A DNA stretch of 64,000 nt from Ligustrum vulgare (lineage: Eukaryota; Streptophyta; Magnoliopsida; Lamiales; Oleaceae), in assembly GCA_963555705.1 (NCBI GenBank), contig OY743169.1, forward strand, positions 45,124,124 to 45,188,123, read 5' to 3'. The position numbers were made by a program, and so were the translations under genes. The notes below the pieces were generated by a model. It did no database searches, was not told the DNA's origin, and saw nothing but the letters and a program-made list of their open reading frames with translations. Position 1 is the stretch's first letter; every line of letters begins with the position of its first letter. Positions 33,601 to 43,032 of this stretch are shown here, piece by piece.

Positions 33601-34480
33601 CGTCAACATCCATTGCACCTTCAAGATTAAACCTCATTCCTATAAGAGATTGTAGGTGTTTAGAGAAAAAATACACAAGTGCATACAGTACATGAAGTAA
33701 ATGACAACGAGAACAAGAAGGTGGCACGGGCTCGAGGAATAGAAACATATGTAGGTAAAGTAAATAAAAAGGAGAAGCGATATATTAAAAATCCTACCAT
33801 CAAGAATCCCTGTTTGGGCATGTTGCGGATTCTCGATAGATAACACCTCGCTCATGCAAACTCCTAGGGCGCTCAGATTCTAAAACTTATCTAGACGCAC
33901 CATTAACTTGGGATCCATTTTCTAGCATCATGAAGTAACTTTCTATATGAGTTACGGAAACATGTCTTAAGGAAAACTATCCCTCCTCAGGAAGAAAAAA
34001 CGTGTTCTCCAACCACTATTGGAATTGAAAAAGTGTGGTGTCAACACCTCTACCTTAAATTGGAGGTAAGAGTACTAGTTGCTCCCACTCACCAGCTATA
34101 TGTCAAACACACTTCTAAAAAGCCTAAGGTGGGGCTCGATATCATTTTTTAGACACCTGTATAGAAAGTAAGTGGCTATATGTCATGGTTTGGGAGTTAA
34201 TTGACCAGGAATGACACAAAATTGTTGAACAAAAAATGAATAAGGGATGATAGGGTTCTCAACCCAACTATCATAATATTGGGGTAGACAACCCCTCCCT
34301 AGGATCCAAATCAGGTATCCACTTAACGCTGCTAGGGGCTCGATATAGGTGACCAAGGGGCAACTCATACTTTTTTAGCAATCTCTCAAGGATCTTGGAG
34401 TTATAAACACTACTATCCAATGAGATATCTAACTCCAATAACTCACCATGGCGCGAAAACCTCAATTAAACACATTTAAG
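33601..34480 (-). pseudogene. Antisense ORF remnant with gypsy-transposon-like domain
   Basis: On the minus strand the translation runs QFCVIPGQLTPKP, broken segments, then NSNSGWRTRFFFLRRDSF. Further in it reads HGELLELDISLD, YELPLGHLYRAPSS and PHYHNIR-type pieces. This style (QLTPN.W followed by GW(K)TRFFFV) matches what I know as the 'putative gypsy type transposon' domain found in ORFs associated with Tat-type elements. Stops and shifts are frequent. It lies downstream of, and antisense to, the Tat relic 25091-28500, as in Grande-like elements. Domain identity is moderately sure, function unknown. Confidence 0.5.
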
Positions 34481-35519
34481 GGGATAAGTCCAATCGAAGG
34501 AATCACATCCGAATGCTCGGGTTTGATTGACGACGAACGAGCGCATAGGGAACGCTCCCACCCACCATTAACTGAGGATGACAGGTGGAGCAAGCTCACA
34601 CCGTTGCCACCAATAGAGGCTAAGATGAGGCAACCCCCAAAAGGGACGCCGGCCTCGCAGCCACCGTGGGGGCTGCTCGCCTCCCTACCCTCATAAAGGC
34701 TACTTATCAAGGAAATCCTTGAGTTTCTTATGTTGTGATAATGGGGCACCCCACATCCTAACTTGCTAATAAATGTCGACTCCATAATTTGGGGTTGACT
34801 ACCAACCTTCCCTATATATAGTGTTTGAATATAAGTATTTCATGTTGAAGGAACCACTACTAGAGGAAGATTTTATGTTATAAATTGGAAGGAGATTATG
34901 AAAATCAAAATAGAGAAAAGCTTAAAAAAGTGGCGAGGTGTGAGAGTTTACAATGATATCTATAACTCGACCAAAGAAAAAGAGAGGCTCTCAAGAATAA
35001 AAATCCTGACCGAGCTAGAGGGGAGAGTAAAATCAATCTTTCCTCAACCCTCCTTTTATAGATGAATGAAGAGGGAGTGTAAAATCAAACATAATGGAAG
35101 AGTAAAAATGAACCCCCCTTTTAGACATAGATTGATTTCTTAGTGACCCCGCGGTACGGAATAGGACCAAGGAATACAATTCAAATTTTGAATTCAAATT
35201 TTTAGAGGAAAATTTTCCCCCAAATCAAAAGGAAACATATGGTAGGTCGAGTCAACTCCGAGCACCTGGATGTAACCCGGATGCGAGAGTGAAAAACATT
35301 TAGGCAACTGGAAAGTGTGCCGAATATAGGGCAAGCCAATTACTCGCCCGTTTCTAGGAATGGTGAGGCAATGACTTGCCCAACACAAAATGTGGGCAAG
35401 GCATTGCCTCGCCCCTGTTCAAAGGAAGGGCAAGACGTGCCTCGCCCGCTTTATAAAAAGTGGAGGAGTAATGCTTCGCATACTCCCTCGTTGGTGGACC
35501 ATCCTCGAGTATTAACCCA
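34481..35519. other. Upstream region of the antisense ORF / LTR-like sequence
   Basis: The opposite frames at 34448-34696 (+) and 34462-34785 (-) overlap; the minus one could be the N-terminal part of the antisense ORF. A TATATATAG near 34815 is compatible with a promoter but unproven. From 35325 the sequence holds GGGCAAG/CTCGCCC words. Confidence 0.35.
35325..35455. repeat. GGCAAG / CTCGCCC word array
   Basis: Alternating GGGCAAG, GTGAGGCAATG, GGGCAAGGCATTGCCTCGCC, GGGCAAGAC and GCCTCGCCC give local inverted repeats. The stretch around 35393-35414 folds on itself. Confidence 0.7.
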
Positions 35520-36124
35520 TCACCTTAACTGATGTAGGCCACAAAATAACAAAATTTATTTAGAGATAATAACATGTTGTCAGGGACAGTAAATAAGTTC
35601 GGGATCGAAAGTGTGTCATTGGGAATGTCCCACGGTACACAAATCTACAGGAAATTTTGTAGTAGTATGATATTAATAATTGAATTTGCATGTTTGGGTT
35701 TAACTTGGACGGATTGTTGTTTCCCCCACTGAGTGTAATTCATTATGCTCACCTCTCCCCCCAAATATTTCCACCCTTTCAGGTTAAGGAGCTCGGCGAT
35801 GCGTGACAATGAAAAGAGCGATATTTGAATAAAATGACAATTCATTTTAACTTATAATTTTCTTTTAAATAATTATTTTTAGCAATCATCTTCCATTTGT
35901 CAAATTACTTTCGAATCTTAGTATTTTGCAAGTTTGACAATTCGTTTATTATGTTTGGTGTTGAAACTTAAATTATTTCAATTAATTATGCTTCCACATT
36001 TTGTTTCAAGTTTGATGTATGAAAATAATATTTTTTTTGGATTTTAGCTTTCATTTGAAACACTTATTTTAAGGGGATTTAAACTTTAGAAGCACTTCGA
36101 GTTAACAAAATTTGGGGCATTACA
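35520..36124 (+). mobile_element. 3' part of a chromovirus-type LTR
   Basis: It ends AATTTGGGGCATTACA, the same type of edge as GGGGCGTTACA (44916) and GGGGTGTTACA (22877). About 35750 reads CTCACCTCTCCCCCC and then TTTCAGGTTAAGGAGCTCGG, like the region before the end of the 20134 LTR. The left end of this LTR was not found. Confidence 0.5.
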
Positions 36125-37122
36125 CACTCGCGAAGTCATTCTATATATCTCCTACTGAATCTCACACCGCAATGGACACGAGAGACTCAAGCCCCGCCAC
36201 TTTTTATAGGTTGTAGAACCATTGCTGTTGCTATTCATGGAGGAGGAACAATCAGTAATCACCAACGTGGATGGTCTATCGTAAATATAGGGTTTTGACC
36301 TAAGTTATTATCTGATTGTGTATCTGTAAAACTCCAAATGTCATATTGTTTAAGGAAAAAACAAAAAAACAAAATCATTATATTAAATTTTTTACTTACT
36401 TTCCGTGATACTTTTGTTATAATCTAGAACTATGAATATGTTTGTTTACAATTGTGAAATGAGCATTCCACTACTGTATGTAATTAAGGAAATGAAGATG
36501 TTGGTGTATATAAATGCATGCCATATTGGATTTTAATGATGTCATTATCTATAAAATTTATGGAAGATTGAAAATATTTCATTCTTGAAGAATGTTTTCA
36601 TTTGGGGAAAATAACAATGAGTGCGACAAATCAGATCGAAATTAAATGATGCACGATGGAAAACGCTGACTGATACATGTTTCTCCTATTACATCGATTG
36701 TGTGACTCGTGATTGTGTGTGTGCGCGTGCACGCGAGCAGCCTTGGGTGTGTGCCATAGGGGAGAAGGGAAGGGGGAGATTATCGGGTGGTTGTGGTGGT
36801 GACCGATGATGTGGTGGTGGCCTTGAAATGGGAGAACTGAGAGGAAGACAGTGATTTTGGTGTAGGCAAGAGAGAGATGGCCAAGGTTAGCCCCAACTTT
36901 AGGTAATTGTGGAATTTAGCCCCAAAACTCATTAATTTTCAAAATACCACAAAACTTTCCTTAGTTACATAATCAACCATTTACAACTTAAATAAATGGA
37001 AAAATTTGACAATAATTCAAAATGTTGACAATAATAATTACAATTAAATAATTCATAATGGCATAAACAGAAAAAATTACATGAAATTCAAGAATGCGCG
37101 TAAAAGAAAAAATGGTATTATA
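36125..37122 (-). mobile_element. 3' LTR fragment of a minus-strand chromovirus
   Basis: The right edge, read on the minus strand, is TATAATACCATTTTTTC followed by TTTACGCGCATTCTTGAATT. This matches the start of the solo LTR at 20134. It adjoins the end of the minus-strand pol. The left part (GT-rich at 36716-36735, then GGTGGTTGTGGTGG) resembles 39300-39500. The true left limit is uncertain because another LTR ends at 36124. Confidence 0.6.
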
Positions 37123-39120
37123 ATTCCTTACTCCCTAAAAAAGATTTCATCCTGGAAATTAGAATTTACAAAAAATATGTGGATACTTGGAACGCAATTC
37201 GTCTTCGCATTCCCTAGTAGCCTCTTCTACTGTATGATTCTTCCAATGGACTTTGACTACATTACCTTGTTTCTCCTAAGTTCCTTGTGTACACTCTCCA
37301 GAATCCTCATAGGCGACTCTTCGTAAGTCAAATCCTCACGAAGACCCAACGACTCATAGCTGAGAATTTAAGATAAGCCCGAAATATATGCTTCCTCAAC
37401 ATTGAGACATGAAACATGTTGTGTACCCTAGATAGTACTGGTTGCAATGCAACCCTATAAGTTAGGTTACCTACCCTTTCTAGTATTTCAAAAGGGCCAA
37501 CAAAATGTGAACTAAACTTTCATTTCTTTTCGAAACTCATAACTCCTTTCTTGGGAACTACCTTCGAAAAGACGTTATCGCTTGCAGCGAATTCTAAAGA
37601 TTTCCTTCTTTTGTCAGCATAGCTTTTCTATCTACTCTATGTAGTTTTCATCCGTTGACGAATCTTTTCAAAAACTCATACTGTATGTTGTACTATTTCT
37701 AGAACTAATAATTTTCTTCTCCTACCTCATCCTGGCGAACTAGTGATCTACGCTTCCTCTCATATAGTGCCTCATACGGAGCCATGGAAATTATGGCTTG
37801 AAAGCTATTATTGTAGGATAACTTAACAAATGGGAGGAACTCATCCCAAGTACCTAGAAAATAAATAATATAAGCTCTCAGCATGTTTTCCAAGATTTGA
37901 ATCGTTTTCTCTGATTTTCCATCTGCTCGCGGGCAAAAGGTTGTGCTGAATCTCAATTGAGTGGCTTTACGTAGACTTTTCCAAAATGAAGAAGTAAATC
38001 TCGAGTCATGGTCAGACACAATGGATAAAGGAACTCCATGAATTTTGATGATTTCTGCCACATATAACTCTACATACTTCTCTAATTTATAAGTAGTCTT
38101 CATCGGCAGAAAGTGTGCTAACTTGGTAAGACAATCTACAATCACCCAAATAGAATTATAGCCCTTTGTCATCTTAGCTAAGCCAACAACAAAGCCCATG
38201 CTAATTCGTTCTCACGTCCACTTAGGAATCATAGGAAGTTGTAACATACCAGATGGTTATTGGTGTTTGGTCTTAACTTGCTTACACGTGAGACAAGGCA
38301 GAACATTATTTACCACGTCCTGATTCATACCAACCCACAAAAAATGTTTCATCAAATCTTGAGCCATCTTAGTACTTCCGGATGAATTGAGAAAGGAGTA
38401 TTATGAGCTTCCTTCATAATTCCTTTCTTCAATTTCTTATTGTTAGGGAGCACTAATCTACTAGCGTGCTGAAGGTCACCATTTATAGTGATAATAAAAT
38501 CAGTGTGATTTTCCTCAGTACAAAATTTTAATATTTGAGGGTCCTCAGACCGTAGAGCTTTGATCTTCTCAAGAAGTGTTGGTTCCAAAGTCATATTGGT
38601 AAGATAACCTGATTTACCTTGAGGAACGATTTCTAACTCAAATCTTTAGATAACTACCAACAAATATTTTTGAAAGACGTATAAGGTAGCTATTGTTCCA
38701 TGACCTTTTTTGCTAAGTGCGTCAACCACCACATTAGCCTTGCCAAGATGATAGTTAATGACACAATCATAATACTAGACAAGTTCCAGACACTCGTGTT
38801 GTTTCATATTTAGTTCCTTCTGAGTGAAGAAGTAATTAAGGCTTTTATGATCAATTTAGATATCACATCTGACCTCTTAGAGATAGTGCCTCCATATCTT
38901 TAATGCAAATATGATAGCTTCCAACTCGAGATCATCAGTTGGGTAATTATTCTTATAGTCTTTCAGTTTCCTTGAAGCGTAGGCAATCACCTTTTCATAT
39001 TGCATAAGAACACAACCGAGCCCTTTCAATGAAGCATATGTAGATGACCAACAGTTCATTACCCTAGGAAATAGTTAGGATGGGCACAGTTTTCAACCAT
39101 GTCTTTAACTAAATCAAACA
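37123..39120 (-). pseudogene. Chromovirus pol fragment: RNase H, integrase, chromodomain end
   Basis: Minus-strand order from the right: RNase H (38877-39059: [32 protein letters not shown]); integrase N-terminal zinc-binding region (38352-38594: RLVLPNNKKLKKGIMKEAHN, SIHPEVLRW); integrase core (37705-38199). The core keeps SIVSDHDSRFTSSFW and DGKSEKTIQILENMLRA, but its first catalytic aspartate appears replaced (MGFVVGL where MDFVVGL is usual). It then decays through VGPFEILERVGNLTYRVALQ and HNMFHVSMLRKH into a chromodomain-like end at about 37150-37330. RT and gag are missing. Non-functional relic of the Tekay/Del style. Confidence 0.85.
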
Positions 39121-39160
39121 ATTCTTTAAAAGTTCCAATCTAAAATTTCTGCTTATTACC

Positions 39161-39213
39161 TTGCACGCGCGCGCATACACACATGCACACGCGCGCACGC
39201 GCGCAAACACATA
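39161..39213. repeat. Alternating CG/CA (purine-pyrimidine) tract
   Basis: GCGCGCGCATACACACATGC and following bases alternate purine and pyrimidine for about 50 bases, a composition that can adopt Z-DNA. A related GT/GC tract lies at 36716-36735, in the matching part of the other LTR. Confidence 0.8.
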
Positions 39214-39730
39214 TATAAAATCTGAAGTACATCATATATACATACATCAACTAGACATACATAATATGTTTGTATGTAAATGTGTGTTTGAAACTCTGTG
39301 TGTGTAACAGTCGTGGGTGTGTAGAATAGGGAGAAGGGAAGTGAAGGGCAAGACTACCGTGGTGGTAGTTGTAGTGATAGATGATGTGGCGATGGCCGTG
39401 AAATGGGAGAACCAAAAGGGAGATAGGGATTTGGGGGTGGGTTTGTGTGACGTGAGAGAGAGATGGGCGAGGTTGGGGGGTTACGGGTTTTTTGTAAGGT
39501 TTTGATTTTTAATCTTTTTGGGAAATTTACAATTTAGCCCTGACTTCAGGTAATTACGAAATTTAACACGAAAAGTATTATTAAGTTTCAAAACTCCACT
39601 GAACTTTTCCCAATTATAATTTAATGCATAATAGACCATTTACAACTTAAATAAATAGAAAAACTAGACATGGCAATTAAAATATTAATTACACATAGAA
39701 TTACATATAAACAAAATATAAACTTTCTAA
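39214..39730 (-). mobile_element. LTR fragment related to 36740-37060
   Basis: Blocks such as GGGAGAAGGGAAG, GTGAAATGGGAGAACC, GAGAGAGATGG and ACCATTTACAACTTAAATAAAT occur in the same order as in 36740-36990. It is either the 5' LTR of the minus-strand pol relic or another copy. The 62-codon frame at 39317 is part of this LTR. Confidence 0.5.
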
Positions 39731-41246
39731 TGATAGCCCAAGACTAACTAATCAAGAGGGGGGTGAATTGATTTAATTTTTTTTTTTCGATAAATGATAT
39801 TGAACTTAAAACCAATTATTCAATTATGAATGCTAAGTGTTATAGAAGGTATAAATTAACTAAATAAACAAGGTAGAGTGCTATAAAATTGTAAATTCAA
39901 TAAATGATGTAAATGTAACACCTTGAAACAATATTGCACAATATGGATTGACAAGCAATAATAAGTGCCATGTAAATAAATAAAAGGGAGAAGAAGATGC
40001 AAATGATATTTTAAGTAGGTTCAATCAAACAACGTGATCTACGTCCTCCGTTATCAAGCTCTCTGTCACGAGTAAGGCCAAATACACTATATTGATATGT
40101 TACAACAAGGAGTATCAAATCCTTAAATGACTTACAATAAGGAGAACTTATCCTTAGGTCACTTACAACAAGGAGCACATATCCTTAACAACAATCGAGT
40201 TTTCACAAGGCTCTCGAAACCACTAAATTACAAATGATAATTTTACAAATGAATGAAATCTCTTAACAAATGATATAATCAAGCCAAGTATTTTGAGAGT
40301 TAGGATAACACTTCAATAGATTGCAATTACTTAAAGCTCAAGTGTTTGTAAAAACTTTGATGAATGATATAAGATACTTTAGCATGTATCAAAGTTTTTC
40401 AACCAATGATCTCTTATAACGAATAATACAAGTTAAGTATGAAGAGAGATATACACTTCAATATAAGTGTTTGGTGATGAAGAATTCAATCAATAATTGA
40501 GAATAGATAAGAATAGTGAGTTTTCTTCAAAATAGAATCTTTGATAAAAAAATATATAAATAATTTGATTAATCAAGTGATTCTTTGTAATAAATGAAAT
40601 AAAATATAAAATCTAGTAACCTCAGTGATTTTCAAGTGAATATACTCTCTTAATTGCTCTTGTATGTTTTCGGAATTGAATGCAAGAGAGATGACTATTT
40701 ATAGATCAAAAGATTGGAAATTAGTTACTTTTGGTTGATCAATTCAGGAGTTTTGGTTGACTGAAAGATGAATATAGTCATTATATAAATTCAACCGTTG
40801 GAATTTCGGATGAGTGAAAATAGTATTTCGCTTGATCAAACTCTAAGTCGATCAGTTACATTTCCATCAACCGAAATATGTAAATTTTGGATTTTTATTT
40901 TTATATCAAAATGTTCCTTCTTCCAAAATCTATTTCATATCATGTATCAAAAGTATTTTTTGTGCAAGTGATGAATTATGAAAGAAATTTGACCCTTATG
41001 CACTTAATAAAGATTGATGAGTTGATACCTTTGCATATAAATTGAATCTAAACTCTAATTTTTAGTGCTCTTGTTTTCTTCGAGTCTCTTTAGATTGCTT
41101 GTACTTCAATTGATGACAATTTGCGCCTTTGAATGCTAAATAAGTTTTGTATATAAAATGCTTAAGAAACAAGACTTGTTAGAAGCATAAGAATCTTGTT
41201 TGTTATAATCAAAACAAATGGAGCTATATTAAATCATAGGTCAACA
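39731..41246 (-). mobile_element. Sirevirus-like Ty1/copia 3' LTR
   Basis: The edges are TGATAGCCCAAGACTAAC (39731) and CATAGGTCAACA (41246). It is the same family as 12072-16940 but without nested insertions, so about 1.5 kb. A minisatellite with ATGACTTACAATAAGGAG lies near 40120-40190. On the minus strand a polypurine tract precedes it (41247-41260). Confidence 0.75.
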
Positions 41247-41260
41247 ATTTCTCCCCTTTT
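41247..41260 (-). other. Copia polypurine tract (minus strand)
   Basis: The reverse complement reads AAAAGGGGAGAAAT and abuts the LTR. It sets the element's orientation as minus. Confidence 0.7.
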
Positions 41261-41676
41261 GATTATGACAAACAATATGTGATTTGTAGAAATAAACAAG
41301 AAAGTTATCTACATCTCCCCCTATCTTTTACAAATCAATTAGGATATCTTTTACATGTATAATCATTTGTATATCATGATATCACATGTATACTTCAAAA
41401 CTCAAGTGTAATATAATGACATGCATTTAAATTTCTTAAATCTCACATTTCTCTTCCCCCTTTGACATTATAAAAAAAGAATGGGGTCATGGAAATTATA
41501 AAAACTTCTATCGTATTCATGGCATAGGTGCGAGAAAAAGAAAGACATTGGATATAAAGCATAGGTCATAACATAGAAGTAAACAAGAGTTAGAAGTACA
41601 ACTCAAAATGTATCAACCTAGATAATGTTTTCAAAACAAGTTGTGCATAAAAATGAAAAGAACCACAAAGAAAGAT
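41261..41676 (-). other. Non-coding 3' region of the copia element
   Basis: Contains CCCCCTATCTTTTAC- and CTTCCCCCTTTGACATTA-type tracts, on the minus strand purine-rich. No coding sequence is seen. Confidence 0.4.
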
Positions 41677-42433
41677 TCAGTCTTCCTCCAGTGGTGAGGG
41701 CTTTGAGGATAGATGGAGTACATATATGCAAAGAAGGCCTCTTGAGGCACATGCATTTTGCTCCATTCTTTGTTCAAATGCGTCCATGCAACTATTCACG
41801 ATGGTAGCAAGATAATCAGTTGGACCTTCTAATATGTGAAATTGGTGTTCGGACATATATAGGCCGGGGGTAGGTGCAACACTTGGAATTCTTGGCCTTT
41901 GTCTCGATCTAGGAGAACCATCACCGTCCCCATCACCATCATCATAATCATAATCATCACCATCACCCCCCCCCCCCACATTCACCAACATTCATGTCCT
42001 CCTCCGCCTCTTCTTCGGTGAATGGCCAAGTAGTGGGCCTCAAAGAATTGTTGAAAACTTGAGTATGACACACCCATTTTCCATCACCTTTAAAATTTTT
42101 CATGCATTTGACAGTATTGAGGTTAACGACATCGGTGTGTTTTCGTTTGATGATGTGCTCATTCTCCAAAGGCACATTGAAATGGTTAAGGATTTTAGTG
42201 AGGATCATGCCATATGGTAAGCCTAGAGCTCTAGGAGAGGTATGGAGATGTTGGATATGTTTCATGAATATGCAAGGGAAATCCAATTTTCGGCCTACGA
42301 GGAGAGAATTGAGTATGAACAAATCGAGGTGATGAATCTCTTCAAAGTCGCCACTTCTGGGTACGACAATATGTGTGATTGCACGATGGAGTATTTTGCA
42401 CATGATTGTAAGATGATTAAGGTTCAAATTCAT
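41677..42433 (-). pseudogene. Extra 3' ORF of the Sirevirus-like element (frameshifted)
   Basis: There are two minus-strand frames, 41963-42433 (156 codons) and 41677-41991 (104 codons). They are offset by one base and meet at a run of 12 C (41966-41977); slippage there likely broke one ORF of about 250 codons. The first part, with HIVVPRSGDFEEIHHLDLFI, LLVGRKLDFPCIFMKHI and LPYGMILTKILNHF, resembles the 'putative plant transposon protein' domain also suggested for the Athila ORF at 62197. An Asp/Gly-rich linker and a helical end follow. Position just upstream of the 3' LTR matches the env-like ORF of some Sireviruses, but I see no membrane segment. Function unknown. Confidence 0.55.
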
Positions 42434-42691
42434 TTTGGTAGTTAAGGGTTGATCGGTGGCATGACTACAAGCCTCAAGTTCATTATAACCATCAAACCTA
42501 ATGGGATAGTGTTCAACACAGGATGATTATTGCAAGTATCCAAACCTATGAGACTTTTAATAAGTGCTCGAGTGATAGTGATCCCTTTTTCTTTAATAGT
42601 ACACACTATTTCATCCGATTAGAAAGTCGCAATGTGACAGAATTCCCTAATTAATCTAGGGTAAGCATTTTCAGAAATAGTTCTATATTAC
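42434..42691. other. No recognisable feature
   Basis: Sequence between the extra ORF and the Cassandra-type LTR. Probably the upstream part of the minus-strand copia element. Confidence 0.3.
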
Positions 42692-42968
42692 TGTAATACC
42701 CCAACTAAGAAAGCTTAAGAGAATTTATAGGTACTACTCATACCAACAAGGTGCACCTTCTTTTCCGGAAGTCCATCGTTAGAAACTCTAAAGTTAAGCG
42801 TGCTTGACTTGGAGCAATTCTGGGATGGGTGACCTCCTGGGAAGTTTTCTCGGGGAGCGTGCGAGTGAGGACAAAGCATGCTGGAAAGACCCGTGTTGGT
42901 ACGGTGGGGACAGTACGCCGTCATCTAACGGCCGGGACAGCCCGTTAAGTGGGACCCGGGTCGTTACA
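42692..42968 (+). mobile_element. Cassandra: Cassandra-type TRIM solo LTR, TSD ATTAC
   Basis: This 277-bp LTR runs from TGTAATACCCC to GGGTCGTTACA and is flanked by ATTAC at 42687-42691 and 42969-42973. Its middle is clearly derived from 5S rRNA: GTTAAGCGTGCTTG (A-box region) and GGATGGGTGACCTCCTGGGA (C-box region). Terminal-repeat retrotransposons in miniature of the Cassandra family are known to carry a 5S-derived domain in each LTR. No internal region or second LTR is adjacent, so it is a solo LTR. Confidence 0.92.
42730..42856 (+). ncRNA. 5S-rRNA-like domain within the Cassandra LTR
   Basis: About 120 bases follow the plant 5S layout: CTACTCATACCAAC near the start, then AAGTTAAGCGTGCTTG at 42791-42806 and GGATGGGTGACCTCCTGGGA near 42833-42852. 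The 5' part is more diverged than the internal promoter boxes. It is not a ribosomal 5S gene; it could support RNA polymerase III transcription if the boxes are functional. Confidence 0.8.
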
Positions 42969-43032
42969 ATTACCCCCATCTAGTTCCATCAAAATATTCT
43001 TCTATACAAAAATATGGAGCTTGGGTATTGTT

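Noticed and set aside
42730..42856. Functional 5S rRNA gene
   Set aside because: The 5' part is too diverged and the unit sits inside an LTR with ATTAC duplications; it is a Cassandra-type LTR.
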